Origin: Bradyrhizobium murdochi
GTDB lineage: Bacteria; Pseudomonadota; Alphaproteobacteria; Rhizobiales; Xanthobacteraceae
Assembly: GCF_000472965.1 (NCBI RefSeq)
Contig: NZ_AXAU01000024.1
Location: 1-64,000 of the forward strand
Reading direction: 5' to 3'
Length of the DNA: 64,000 nucleotides
The position numbers and the translations under genes were made by a program. Below the pieces are notes generated by a model. The model worked only from the letters and a program-made list of their open reading frames with translations. It ran no database searches and had not been told where the DNA came from. Positions 7,514-15,691 of the stretch are shown piece by piece (the first letter of the stretch is position 1; each line of letters begins with the position of its first letter).

Positions 7514-7545
7514 ATCAAGTTGTCTATTATCATAGACAACTTGAT
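7514..7545. promoter_or_regulatory. Probable PhnF operator
   Basis: A perfect palindrome: ATCAAGTTGTCTAT, a TATC centre, then ATAGACAACTTGAT. The core GTCTAT...ATAGAC resembles GntR/HutC operators and the TATAGAC-type sites described for PhnF. It lies between divergent phnF and phnG and ends 16 bases before the chosen phnG start. Confidence 0.8.
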
Positions 7546-7561
7546 TCAGGCAAGGTTGCTC

Positions 7562-8023
7562 ATGGGATTGACCGGGCGGAACAGCAGAGAAGCGCAACGC
7601 AAGGCCGCGATGGCGGTGCTGGCGCATTCCGAGGCTGGCGACATTGCGGACCATCTCGCGGCGATCGCGGTACCCGCACACGAGAACCTGCGCGAACCTG
7701 AGAATGGCCTCGTGATGGTGCGCGGCCGCATCGGCGGCGACGGTGCGCCGTTCAATCTGGGCGAGGCCACGGTGTCGCGCGCGGCGTTGCGTCTTGCGAC
7801 AGGTGAGGTCGGCTTCGGCTACGTGCTCGGCCGCGACAGGCAGAAGGCGCAGATGATCGCACTGTGCGACGCCATGGTGCAGTCGATGGAGCTTTCGGGT
7901 GAGGTCGAGACCAAGGTGATCGGGCCGTTGCGCGAGGCCATGATCGCCGATCGTAGCCGCAAGGCAGCCGAGGCGGCGGCGACGCGGGTCGATTTCTACA
8001 CCATGGTGCGCGGCGAGGGGTGA
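7562..8023 (+). CDS. phnG: C-P lyase core subunit PhnG
   Basis: A 153-residue subunit of the PhnGHIJ core complex, which makes ribose 1-phosphonate 5-triphosphate from ATP and the phosphonate. Length matches the family (about 150). Conserved segments include FNLGEATVSRAALRL and GFGYVLGRDRQKA. I chose ATG 7562 (MGLTGRNSREAQR); an upstream in-frame TTG at 7520 lies inside the PhnF palindrome and is unlikely. It is first in the phnGHIJKLMN operon and should be controlled by the Pho-box-like site and PhnF operator just upstream. phnH starts 4 bases after its stop. Confidence 0.93.
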   Translation: MGLTGRNSREAQRKAAMAVLAHSEAGDIADHLAAIAVPAHENLREPENGLVMVRGRIGGDGAPFNLGEATVSRAALRLATGEVGFGYVLGRDRQKAQMIALCDAMVQSMELSGEVETKVIGPLREAMIADRSRKAAEAAATRVDFYTMVRGEG

Positions 8024-8027
8024 TGCG

Positions 8028-8636
8028 ATGACGACGGTTGCAGAATTGCCCGCAGGGTTTGCCGACAAGGTGTTGTCGGCGCAGTCGACCTTCCGCTCCG
8101 TAATGGATGCGATGGCGCGTCCGGGGAGCGTGCAACGGGTCACGGCTTCTGTCGGCGCGCCGGCCGGGATGATGCGCGGCGCCGCCGCGATCGCGCTGAC
8201 GCTGTTCGATCATGACACGCCGATCTGGCTCGATGCCGCGATGTCGGCCACGCCTGATGTGGCGAAGTGGCTCAAGTTCCATACCAGTGCGCCGGTGGTC
8301 GCGGATTCCTCGATCGCCAGCTTCGCCCTGGTCGGCGACGCCAAGAACCTGCCGGCGCTCGATCGCTTCGCGTTCGGCAGCAACGAATATCCTGACAGGT
8401 CGACGACACTGATCCTGCACGCCGAGAGCCTGACGCAGGGGCCCAACTTCGAGATGAGGGGGCCGGGCATCGACGGTACGGCGCTGCTGCAGGCGATGCT
8501 CCAGCCGCGCGACCTCTTCCAGCGTCTCACCATCAACGAAGCCCTGTTCCCGCGCGGCATCGATGTCGTGCTGGTCCATGACGACTTGATTGTCGCGATC
8601 CCACGAACCACGCGGCTAGTCGCGAGCGGAGCGTAG
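8028..8636 (+). CDS. phnH: C-P lyase core subunit PhnH
   Basis: A 202-residue PhnH subunit of the C-P lyase core complex, usual length for the family. It carries the ATLIL-like strand (STTLILHAESL) and the GPGI motif (EMRGPGIDG), which form part of the PLP-transferase-like fold without catalytic residues. It acts in the cytoplasm with PhnG, PhnI and PhnJ. It begins 4 bases after phnG, and phnI begins 3 bases after its stop, so the three are translated as a unit. The assignment is secure from sequence and gene order. Confidence 0.95.
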   Translation: MTTVAELPAGFADKVLSAQSTFRSVMDAMARPGSVQRVTASVGAPAGMMRGAAAIALTLFDHDTPIWLDAAMSATPDVAKWLKFHTSAPVVADSSIASFALVGDAKNLPALDRFAFGSNEYPDRSTTLILHAESLTQGPNFEMRGPGIDGTALLQAMLQPRDLFQRLTINEALFPRGIDVVLVHDDLIVAIPRTTRLVASGA

Positions 8637-8639
8637 CCC

Positions 8640-9743
8640 ATGTATGTAGCCGTCAAAGGAGGCGAACGCGCCATTGAGAACGCCCACCGCCTGCTCGCGC
8701 ATGAGCGGCGTGGCGACCGTGATGTGCCCGAACTCTCGCTGGCGCAAATTGCCGAGCAACTCTCGCTCGGCGTCGACCGCGTCATGACCGAAGGCTCGCT
8801 CTACGACCGTGAGCTGGCGGCACTCGCGATCAAGCAGGCGCGTGGCGACCTGATCGAGGCGATCTTCCTGGTCCGCGCCTTTCGCGCCACGCTGCCGCGC
8901 TTTGGCGCGACCGATCCGGTCAACACCGGCGAGATGCAGGTGCGTCGGCGCATCTCCTCGACGTTTAAGGATATTCCGGGTGGCCAGATCCTGGGGCCGA
9001 CTTTCGATTACACCCATCGCTTGCTGGACCCGCGGCTTGCGGACGGCTTTGTGCCGGAGCAGCCTGAGACGTCGGACGTAACGCAGGCGGCAACGCCGCG
9101 CGTCACCGACATTCTCGGTCGCGATGGCTTGATCGAACCTTCGCCGGCGGCGGATGCCGATGCGCCGGTCGGCGATCTCACGCGCGAGCCACTGAGTTTT
9201 CCGGCCGACCGCGATCTGCGGCTGCAAAATCTTGCGCGTGCCGACGAGGGATTCCTTCTAGCGCTCGGCTATTCCTCACAGCGCGGCTATGGCCGCAATC
9301 ATCCCTTTGCCGGCGAAATCCGCTTCGGCGAGGTGGAGGTCGAGTTCTTCGCCGAGGATGCGGGCTTTGTCGTGCCGCTCGGCTCGATCGAGCTGACCGA
9401 GTGCCAGATGGTGAACCAGTTCAAGGGATCGGCGACCGAAGCGCCGTGCTTTACGCGCGGCTATGGCCTGGCCTTCGGACAAAGCGAGCGCAAGACCATG
9501 TCGATGGCGTTGGTCGATCGCAGCCTGCGCGCTCGCGAACTGGGCGAGGAAGTGATCGCTCCGGCTCAGGACGAGGAATTCGTGATGTCGCACTCGGACA
9601 ATGTTCAGGCGACCGGCTTCGTCGAGCATCTCAAGCTGCCGCATTACGTCGACTTTCAGTCCGAGCTCGGTCTGTTGCGCAAGCTGCGCCAAGAGTTCGC
9701 CGAGGCCAATGAGGCGCCGGACATGCAGGAGGCCGCGGAATGA
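8640..9743 (+). CDS. phnI: C-P lyase core subunit PhnI
   Basis: A 367-residue PhnI, the subunit that displaces adenine from ATP with the phosphonate (nucleosidase-like step) together with PhnG, PhnH and PhnL. Family landmarks are MYVAVKGGERAI at the start, MQVRRRISSTFKDIPGGQIL, ALGYSSQRGYGRNHPFAGEIR in the middle, and VDFQSELGLLRKLR near the C-terminus. Length is normal. Its stop overlaps the phnJ start by 4 bases (ATGA). No key segment looks missing. Confidence 0.96.
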   Translation: MYVAVKGGERAIENAHRLLAHERRGDRDVPELSLAQIAEQLSLGVDRVMTEGSLYDRELAALAIKQARGDLIEAIFLVRAFRATLPRFGATDPVNTGEMQVRRRISSTFKDIPGGQILGPTFDYTHRLLDPRLADGFVPEQPETSDVTQAATPRVTDILGRDGLIEPSPAADADAPVGDLTREPLSFPADRDLRLQNLARADEGFLLALGYSSQRGYGRNHPFAGEIRFGEVEVEFFAEDAGFVVPLGSIELTECQMVNQFKGSATEAPCFTRGYGLAFGQSERKTMSMALVDRSLRARELGEEVIAPAQDEEFVMSHSDNVQATGFVEHLKLPHYVDFQSELGLLRKLRQEFAEANEAPDMQEAAE

Positions 9744-10624
9744 ACGCGCCGGCTTACAATTTCGCCTATCTCGACGAACAAACAAAGCGTATGATTCGCC
9801 GCGCGATCCTGAAGGCGATCGCGATTCCCGGCTATCAGGTGCCGTTCGCCAGCCGCGAGATGCCGATGCCCTATGGCTGGGGCACCGGCGGCGTGCAGGT
9901 GACGGCCGCGATCCTGGGGCCCCAGGATGTGCTGAAGGTGATCGACCAGGGTTCAGACGATACCACCAACGCGATCTCGATCCGGAAATTCTTCGGCAAG
10001 ACCGCTGGTGTCGCGACCACCACATCCACGACAGACGCCACCGTGATCCAGACCCGGCATCGGATTCCCGAAGCGCCGCTGCATGCCGGGCAGGTGCTGG
10101 TCTATCAGGTGCCGATCCCCGAGCCGCTGCGGTTCCTGGAGCCGCGCGAGACCGAGACGCGGCGCATGCATGCGCTGGGCGAATATGGCCTGATGCACGT
10201 CAAGCTATACGAGGATATCGCACGCTTCGGCCATATCGCGACCTCCTATGCCTATCCGGTGAAGGTGAATGCGCGCTATGTGATGGACCCGTCGCCGACG
10301 CCGAAATTCGACAATCCGAAGATGGACAATTGCCCGGCGCTGCAACTGTTCGGCGCGGGACGCGAAAAGCGCATCTACGCGATCCCGCCTCACACGGATG
10401 TGGTATCGCTCGACTTCGAGGATCACCCGTTCACGCGGTACCGGTTCGATGCGCCTTGCGCGCTGTGCGGCGCCGGCGATTCCTATCTCGACGAGATCGT
10501 CACCGACGACAAGGGCAGCCGGATGTTCGTCTGCTCGGATACCGATTATTGCGAGTCTCGCCAGTTGGCCGGCCATCGCGGCAGCGAGAGCGCGCCGCCG
10601 CACAAGGAGAGGGCGCATGGCTGA
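9740..10624 (+). CDS. phnJ: C-P lyase catalytic subunit PhnJ (radical SAM)
   Basis: A 294-residue PhnJ, the radical-SAM enzyme that breaks the C-P bond and releases the alkane plus ribose 1,2-cyclic phosphate 5-phosphate. Four cysteines near the C-terminus fit the unusual PhnJ iron-sulfur pattern Cx2C-x21-Cx5C, at about residues 240, 243, 265 and 271 (APCALCGAG and MFVCSDTDYC), almost the same numbering as E. coli PhnJ. The Gly and Cys residues of the radical mechanism are expected within this segment. The stop overlaps phnK by 8 bases. The motif shows it should be active. Confidence 0.97.
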   Translation: MNAPAYNFAYLDEQTKRMIRRAILKAIAIPGYQVPFASREMPMPYGWGTGGVQVTAAILGPQDVLKVIDQGSDDTTNAISIRKFFGKTAGVATTTSTTDATVIQTRHRIPEAPLHAGQVLVYQVPIPEPLRFLEPRETETRRMHALGEYGLMHVKLYEDIARFGHIATSYAYPVKVNARYVMDPSPTPKFDNPKMDNCPALQLFGAGREKRIYAIPPHTDVVSLDFEDHPFTRYRFDAPCALCGAGDSYLDEIVTDDKGSRMFVCSDTDYCESRQLAGHRGSESAPPHKERAHG

Positions 10625-11417
10625 GCCGCAAGACCCCATGCAAGACGACCAGCCGCTTCTGGTCGCCGAGCATCTCGGCAAGAACTATGGCCGGTTGACC
10701 GCCTGCCGCGACGTATCGTTTGCGCTCTATCCCGGCGAGGTGCTGGCTGTCGTCGGCGAGTCCGGCTCGGGCAAGTCCACGCTGCTGCAACTATTGTCCG
10801 CGCAGCTCGCGCCGAGCGCCGGGCGGGTGTCATACCGGATGCGGGACGGCGTGTTGCGCGATCTCGCCCGCCTCGGCGAAGCCGAGCGCCGCTTCTTGTT
10901 CCGTACGGATTGGGGCTATGTGCACCAGGACGCCGCGCAGGGCCTGCGGATGGCGGTCTCGGCCGGCGCCAATGTCGGCGAGCGGCTGATGGCGGTGGGC
11001 TGGAATCACTATGGTCGCATCCGCGATGCCGCCTCGTCCTGGCTGGAGCGCGTCGAAATCGATACCGCGCGTATCGACGACGCGCCGCGCACCTATTCCG
11101 GCGGCATGCGGCAGCGGCTGCAGATCGCGCGCAATCTGGTCACCGAACCGCGGTTGGTATTCATGGACGAGCCGACCGGCGGGCTCGACGTGTCGGTGCA
11201 GGCGCGGCTGCTCGATCTGATGCGCAATCTCGTCAGCGAGCTCGGCCTTGCCGCCATCGTCGTCACCCATGACCTCGCTGTGGCCCGGCTGTTGTCGCAC
11301 CGCGTGATGGTGATGAAGGGGGGCCGCGTCATCGAAACCGGCCTGACTGACCAGGTACTCGACGACCCCCGTGAGCCCTATACCCAACTGCTCGTTTCCT
11401 CGATTTTGCCGGCATGA
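10617..11417 (+). CDS. phnK: C-P lyase accessory ATPase PhnK
   Basis: A 266-residue ABC-type ATPase that docks on the C-P lyase core complex rather than on a membrane permease. Walker A is GESGSGKST, the signature YSGGMRQR, and Walker B LVFMDEPTGGLD. I placed the start at ATG 10617 (MAEPQDPMQ) because it has AAGGAG just upstream and overlaps phnJ by only 8 bases; the reading frame is open further upstream but only as a shadow of phnJ. The stop overlaps phnL by 4 bases. Resembles dipeptide-transport ATPases by sequence, so context decides the call. Confidence 0.95.
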   Translation: MAEPQDPMQDDQPLLVAEHLGKNYGRLTACRDVSFALYPGEVLAVVGESGSGKSTLLQLLSAQLAPSAGRVSYRMRDGVLRDLARLGEAERRFLFRTDWGYVHQDAAQGLRMAVSAGANVGERLMAVGWNHYGRIRDAASSWLERVEIDTARIDDAPRTYSGGMRQRLQIARNLVTEPRLVFMDEPTGGLDVSVQARLLDLMRNLVSELGLAAIVVTHDLAVARLLSHRVMVMKGGRVIETGLTDQVLDDPREPYTQLLVSSILPA

Positions 11418-12124
11418 GCACGCCAATGACTGCGATGATCGACATCACCAGCGCCAAGAAGACCTTTACCATGCATCTACAGGGCGGCGTCGAACTGCCC
11501 GTGGTGCGCGGCGTCTCGTTTCAGGTCGAGCCGGGCGAATGCGTCGTGCTGTCGGGCCCTTCCGGCGCCGGCAAATCCTCGATCCTGAAAATGATCTTTG
11601 GCAATTACCGTTGCGATGGCGGCCGGATCGGCATCCGGCATCAGGGCATGGTGATCGACCTCGCCACGGCCGAGCCGCGGCAGGTGCTCAGCGTGCGCCG
11701 CACGACCATCGGCTATGTCAGCCAGTTCTTGCGGGCGGTGCCGCGGGTCGCCACCATCGACGTGGTGGCGGAGCCGCTAATCGCGAACGGAATTGCACGT
11801 GCGGAAGCCCGCGAGAGGGCGGGCGCGCTGCTGCGCCGCCTCAACATTCCCGAGCGGCTGTGGGCGCTGCCGCCATCGACGTTCTCCGGCGGCGAGCAGC
11901 AGCGCGTCAACATCGCGCGCGGTTTCATTTCCGATCTGCCAATTCTGCTGCTGGACGAGCCGACCGCCTCGCTCGACGCGGCCAATCGCGCTGTAGTCGT
12001 TGAGTTGATTGAACAGAAGAAGCGACAGCGCGTCGCGATGGTGGCGATCGTCCATGACGATGAAATTCGCCATCTGATCGCCGACCGCATCGTCGATGTG
12101 ACATCGTTTGCCGCCGCGGCATGA
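11414..12124 (+). CDS. phnL: C-P lyase accessory ATPase PhnL
   Basis: A 236-residue ABC ATPase that works with the core complex at the ribosyl-transfer step. Walker A is GPSGAGKSS, the signature FSGGEQQR, and Walker B ILLLDEPTASLD. PhnL contacts the PhnGHIJ-PhnK complex in E. coli; no transmembrane partner is needed. The ATG overlaps the phnK stop by 4 bases (ATGA). phnM follows after 13 bases. Length and motifs are normal. Confidence 0.95.
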   Translation: MSTPMTAMIDITSAKKTFTMHLQGGVELPVVRGVSFQVEPGECVVLSGPSGAGKSSILKMIFGNYRCDGGRIGIRHQGMVIDLATAEPRQVLSVRRTTIGYVSQFLRAVPRVATIDVVAEPLIANGIARAEARERAGALLRRLNIPERLWALPPSTFSGGEQQRVNIARGFISDLPILLLDEPTASLDAANRAVVVELIEQKKRQRVAMVAIVHDDEIRHLIADRIVDVTSFAAAA

Positions 12125-12137
12125 AGGAAGATGTGAG

Positions 12138-13292
12138 ATGACTTCGAAGCACGAAACCATCCTCGGCAACGCCCGCCTCGTACTGGCCGATCGCGTGATC
12201 GAGCACGGCTGGGTCGCTTTCGCAGATGGCCGCATCGCCGAATATGGCGAGGGCACTGCGCCGTCAGGCAGCGAGGACGCCGGCGGCGACCTGATCATGC
12301 CAGGCCTGATTGAGCTCCACACCGACCATCTCGAAATGCACTATGTGCCGCGCCCGAAAGTGTTTTGGGATCCGATCGCGGCGGTGGTTTCCTATGACGG
12401 ACAGTTGGCCACCTCGGGCATCACCACGGTTCTGGATTCGCTCCGGGTCTGGCGCGAGGACGGCGCCGAGGACGTTGACGGCAGGGCAGGCGTGCTCGCG
12501 GGTGCGATCACGGCGGCGCGTGAGGCGAACCTGCTGCGTGCCGAACACTTCCTGCACCTGCGCTGCGAAATTCCGATGCCCAGCGTCGTCGAGGAAGCCA
12601 AGGAGCTGATCGACCGGCCGGACGTGCGGCTGATGTCGCTGATGGACCACACGCCGGGCCAGCGTCAGTTCCGCGATGAGGTCAAGCTTCGCGATTATTA
12701 CCGCGGCAAGGGCGGCGGCAAGACCGACGCCGAGCTCGATGCGCTGTTCGAGAAGCGCTTCCACTATCAAAGAACCTATGCCGCGGCCAACATGCGCGAA
12801 ATCGTGGCGCTTGCCCATCAATATGAAATCCCGCTCGCCAGCCACGACGACACCACCGAGGAAAATGTCGCCGATGCGATCCAGGATCGCGTTTCGGTCG
12901 CTGAGTTTCCGACCACGATGGAAGCCGCGCGCGGCCTGCATCAGGCCGGCATCGGCATCCTGATGGGCGCGCCGAACGTGGTCCGCGGCGGCTCGCATTC
13001 CGGCAATATCGCCGCCATCGATCTCGCCCGTGAGGGACTGTTGGACATCCTGTCGTCCGACTACATCCCTTCGAGCCTTTTGATGGCAGCCCTGCAATTG
13101 CCGCAGCATGTGCCGGCGATCGATCTGGCCTCCGCCGTCCGCACCGTCACCAAGACCCCAGCCGAGGCCGTAGGCCTTGCGGACCGTGGCGAGATCGCAG
13201 CCGGCAAGCGGGCCGATGTGATCCGGGTGCATGTCGCCCGTAACATTCCGGTGGTGCGTAGCGTCTGGCGGGAAGGGCGGCGCGTGGTATGA
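12138..13292 (+). CDS. phnM: Alpha-D-ribose 1-methylphosphonate 5-triphosphate diphosphatase
   Basis: A 384-residue PhnM that removes diphosphate from the ribosyl phosphonate triphosphate to give the PhnJ substrate. The metal-binding motif reads GLIELHTDHLE, and the later segments SHDDTTEENV and MGAPNVVRGGSHSGN are typical. I used ATG 12138 with GAAGGAAG upstream; an upstream TTG at 12108 would run back into phnL. This copy, inside the phnGHIJKLMN operon, is the canonical one; the paralogue at 984-2177 is more divergent at the metal site. The stop overlaps phnN by 4 bases. Confidence 0.95.
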   Translation: MTSKHETILGNARLVLADRVIEHGWVAFADGRIAEYGEGTAPSGSEDAGGDLIMPGLIELHTDHLEMHYVPRPKVFWDPIAAVVSYDGQLATSGITTVLDSLRVWREDGAEDVDGRAGVLAGAITAAREANLLRAEHFLHLRCEIPMPSVVEEAKELIDRPDVRLMSLMDHTPGQRQFRDEVKLRDYYRGKGGGKTDAELDALFEKRFHYQRTYAAANMREIVALAHQYEIPLASHDDTTEENVADAIQDRVSVAEFPTTMEAARGLHQAGIGILMGAPNVVRGGSHSGNIAAIDLAREGLLDILSSDYIPSSLLMAALQLPQHVPAIDLASAVRTVTKTPAEAVGLADRGEIAAGKRADVIRVHVARNIPVVRSVWREGRRVV

Positions 13293-13888
13293 CGGAAATC
13301 TTGACAACCACAGCGCCAGGCCAGGCCGCCGTAATCGGGCCGGGCCGTTTGATCCTGGTGGTCGGTCCGAGCGGCGCTGGCAAGGACACGCTGCTCGGCC
13401 TCGCCAAGGTTACCTGCGCCGATGACAGCAAAATCGTGTTTCCACGCCGCGTGATCACGCGCGAGGCATCGGCGTCGGAAGAAAACCAACAGGTCAGCGC
13501 CGGAACGTTCCGGGAGGCGCTGGCGCGCGGCGAATACGCCATGCATTGGGAAGCCCACGGCCATTGCTACGCACTGTCGCGCGCGATCGACGACGAAATC
13601 CGCGCCGGGCGGACCATCGTTGCCAACGTATCGCGCACCGTAATTGGCGCGATGCGCCGCGCCTATGCCGACGTGGTGGTGGTTTTCATCACGGCCCCGC
13701 CAAACGTTCTGGCCGAGCGGCTGGCGATGCGGCAGCGCAGCAGCGACGGCAGGCTCGAAGCCCGCTTGGGTCGCACGGTGGAGGATGCGGCGGCCGCGCC
13801 CGACGTCACCATCGTCAATACCGGCAGCGCCGAATATCATGCCCGCCAGCTCGTCCGCGTCATCAAGGGCGAGAAATGGAACGATTGA
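13289..13888 (+). CDS. phnN: Ribose 1,5-bisphosphate phosphokinase
   Basis: A 199-residue kinase of the guanylate-kinase-like fold. PhnN phosphorylates ribose 1,5-bisphosphate to PRPP, the last step that returns the ribose carrier to metabolism. The P-loop is VVGPSGAGKDTLLG near residue 24, with the RVITREASASEEN and LSRAIDDEIRAG segments of the family. It begins 4 bases inside phnM (ATGA). A 12-residue N-terminal extension precedes the P-loop strand. The call is secure. Confidence 0.93.
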   Translation: MTEILTTTAPGQAAVIGPGRLILVVGPSGAGKDTLLGLAKVTCADDSKIVFPRRVITREASASEENQQVSAGTFREALARGEYAMHWEAHGHCYALSRAIDDEIRAGRTIVANVSRTVIGAMRRAYADVVVVFITAPPNVLAERLAMRQRSSDGRLEARLGRTVEDAAAAPDVTIVNTGSAEYHARQLVRVIKGEKWND

Positions 13889-13901
13889 CGGGAGAGCTAA
13901 A

Positions 13902-14513
13902 GTGACTGTTATCGCGACCATCGAGCAGCTCGAGGCCATCTACGGCTTTCCCAACGATGCCTCGACTGTCAAAGTCGCGGACAGGATCACGCCGGCCTAT
14001 CGCGCGTTGATGGACAAATCGCCGTTCGCGGCGCTTGCGACCTGCGGACCCGAGGGGCTGGACTGCTCGCCGCGCGGCGACCTGCCGGGCTTCGTTCGTA
14101 TCCACGATGAGAAAACGCTGATGATGCCGGATCGCCGCGGCAACAACCGTTGCGATTCGCTGCGCAATATCGTGCGCGATCCGCGGGTGGCGCTGTTGTT
14201 TCTCATCCCCGGCTCCGGCAGCACGCTGCGCATCAACGGTCGCGCGCACGTATCGGCCGATCCGGAACTGCTCGCGTCGTTCAAGATGGAGGGTAAGGCG
14301 CCGCGCACCGTCATCGTCATGACGGTCGAAGAGGTCTATTTCCAGTGCGCGCGCGCCATCGTGCGCTCCGATCTCTGGAATCCCGACAAGCACGTCGACC
14401 CGAGAAGCTTGCCGACGCCCGGCCAGATCCTTGCCGAGATGAGCGACAACACCGTCGGTGGCGAGAAGTACGATCGAGAATGGCCGGAGCGCGCGCGGCA
14501 GACGATGTGGTGA
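13902..14513 (+). CDS. FMN-dependent PPOX-type flavoprotein (pyridoxamine 5'-phosphate oxidase fold)
   Basis: A 203-residue split-barrel flavoprotein of the PPOX superfamily, in the group often named after MSMEG_1061. Segments CSPRGDLPGF, MPDRRGNNR and DPRVALLFLIPGSG are the FMN-binding parts of the barrel. The start is GTG at 13902 with GGGAGAG close upstream; no ATG gives a better family start. It follows phnN by 13 bases on the same strand, so it is probably the last gene of the C-P lyase operon, but the family is not specific to phosphonates. Substrate unknown. Confidence 0.8.
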   Translation: MTVIATIEQLEAIYGFPNDASTVKVADRITPAYRALMDKSPFAALATCGPEGLDCSPRGDLPGFVRIHDEKTLMMPDRRGNNRCDSLRNIVRDPRVALLFLIPGSGSTLRINGRAHVSADPELLASFKMEGKAPRTVIVMTVEEVYFQCARAIVRSDLWNPDKHVDPRSLPTPGQILAEMSDNTVGGEKYDREWPERARQTMW

Positions 14514-14534
14514 TGCGCTGATCGTCGTCGCTGA

Positions 14535-14798
14535 TCATTCTGCCGGAACACGCGTGCAGGTCATGGATCGCGGCTTGCTGCCGCGCTTGTCGATAGGCAC
14601 GTTGCAATTGTCGATCCGTTGCTCGTCCATCCACTTTTTTCCCAGGCGTTCCTTTCCGGTCAGCGATGACCCGTCAGCGGGCAGGGCGGTTTCCGCATTC
14701 GGTGCGGTTTGGCCAGGCTGCCTTTCCTGCGCTAACACCTCCGATGCAAAGCACAGCGCGAAAATAAAACTGATCAACCCTCGGTGAATCGGTTCCAT
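14535..14798 (-). CDS. Small exported protein, unknown function
   Basis: An 87-residue protein with a clear Sec signal (MEPIHRGLISFIFALCFASEVLAQ). The mature part is hydrophilic and contains SSLTGKERLGKKWMDEQRID and two cysteines (DNCNVP, MTCTR) that could form a disulfide. I do not recognise a domain, but the KERLGKKWMDEQR stretch appears in small exported proteins of Bradyrhizobium as I remember them. It is convergent with the flavoprotein gene, starting a region of small exported proteins. It may also be a remnant; codon use looks normal for the region. Confidence 0.6.
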   Translation of the reverse strand: MEPIHRGLISFIFALCFASEVLAQERQPGQTAPNAETALPADGSSLTGKERLGKKWMDEQRIDNCNVPIDKRGSKPRSMTCTRVPAE

Positions 14799-14861
14799 CG
14801 GATTGTCCTCACCAGTAACGCACGCGTCAGACTAAACGTGTCGATATTCACGTAGCCACCC

Positions 14862-14886
14862 GGAACCTGCGGACAACGGGTCGGTT
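14862..14886 (+). promoter_or_regulatory. Possible EcfG-type general-stress promoter
   Basis: GGAAC at 14862-14866 and GGTT at 14883-14886 are separated by 16 bases, close to the alphaproteobacterial EcfG consensus GGAAC-N16/17-CGTT with one mismatch. It lies 50 bases upstream of the exported protein at 14936. One match of this length may be chance. Confidence 0.3.
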
Positions 14887-14935
14887 GCCTCTCATCGTGT
14901 TGCGCGCGCTTCACAAGAAAAGGAAGGAGAAACTG

Positions 14936-15265
14936 ATGAAGAAAATGAAACGGCTCATTCTTGCTGGTTGCTCGATCCTGGTCTTGAGCACCGGCGCAGC
15001 ATTTGCGGGTCCTTGCGAGACGGGACGCGCGGCCAACCTGAAGGATGCTGGCTCCGGACCGGCCAAGATGGGCGACAGCCAGACAACGGGTATGGCTGGC
15101 AGCACCGATCAACATCCGCCGACCGATAAGATGAATCGAGCGGCGGGAGACACTGCTGCATCTTCACAAGATACGCAGCGGCAGATGCAAGGCGAACCGA
15201 CGGCGGCACAACAGGCTGAAGGTGCCAAGGCCGACAAGGTCACAGAGGCAGATAAGGACTGCTGA
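14936..15265 (+). CDS. Small hydrophilic exported protein, unknown function
   Basis: A 109-residue protein with a Sec signal peptide (MKKMKRLILAGCSILVL...AFAG). The mature part is strongly hydrophilic and low in complexity (Ala, Gln, Thr, Asp, Lys), with only two cysteines, one near each end (GPCETG and KDC at the C-terminus). It has no EF-hand pattern. AAGGAGAAA upstream supports ATG 14936 over an earlier in-frame ATG at 14885. A possible general-stress promoter lies upstream. The composition suggests a disordered periplasmic stress or envelope protein; function is unknown. Confidence 0.65.
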   Translation: MKKMKRLILAGCSILVLSTGAAFAGPCETGRAANLKDAGSGPAKMGDSQTTGMAGSTDQHPPTDKMNRAAGDTAASSQDTQRQMQGEPTAAQQAEGAKADKVTEADKDC

Positions 15266-15551
15266 AGATTCGACCTGGTCGTCATACTGTTTCGGCAGAC
15301 AAGCGCGGATGCATAATAGAAGGTCGTTCGAACTGTGATCGGACGAACCCCCGCGATGCATGCGTCGATTCGGCGCCCTCATCCGCAGGTTTGTCCAAGA
15401 GGGAAGTAGGCTTGCCCAAGAGCGAACTTCTTCCTTCGGAGATGGTGCGCATAGTGCGACCTTCGGCCTTCCGTACTTGCGCTCTGTCCACGGTGACCCT
15501 AGTTTTCGTCCCGGCACGAACGTCGTGTCAGCACTGCTTGGGAGGACCCTG
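15266..15551. other. Intergenic region upstream of pqqA
   Basis: 286 bases between the exported protein and pqqA. The only clear element is the GGAGG ribosome-binding site at 15541-15545, seven bases before the pqqA start. I see no promoter, inverted repeat or ORF that I would defend. Confidence 0.5.
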
Positions 15552-15632
15552 ATGAGTTGGAAGACTCCGAAGATCGTCGAAGTGTCGGTGGGCATGGAAA
15601 TCAACATGTACGCCTGCGCGGCGCGTAAATAG
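15552..15632 (+). CDS. pqqA: Pyrroloquinoline quinone precursor peptide PqqA
   Basis: A 26-residue peptide, MSWKTPKIVEVSVGMEINMY and then ACAARK. The Glu and Tyr of the EINMY motif (Glu16, Tyr20; Glu-x3-Tyr spacing) are the residues joined to build PQQ, and KTPKIVEVSVGMEI is the typical recognition segment. It has a strong GGAGG ribosome-binding site. A hairpin follows directly. pqqBCDE are not next to it, so it is a lone pqqA within an island that encodes PQQ enzymes (xoxF and the quinoprotein at 52636). The biosynthetic genes must lie elsewhere on the genome, if present. Confidence 0.92.
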   Translation: MSWKTPKIVEVSVGMEINMYACAARK

Positions 15633-15645
15633 ACGCGTCGAAGCG

Positions 15646-15691
15646 GCCTGCCCGGCTCCGGCAACAGCATGTTGCTGCGGGCCGGGCAGGC
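15646..15691 (+). terminator. Hairpin after pqqA
   Basis: GCCTGCCCGGC (15646-15656) pairs exactly with GCCGGGCAGGC (15681-15691); the long loop contains a smaller CAGCA/TGCTG stem. There is only a weak T-rich tail (CTGTTC). It begins 14 bases after the pqqA stop and probably ends or stabilises that short transcript. Confidence 0.65.

Noticed and set aside
14936..15265. A lanmodulin-like lanthanide-binding protein
   Set aside because: The protein has no EF-hand loops; Asp and Glu are scattered. No other gene in the window has the repeated EF-hands of lanmodulin.
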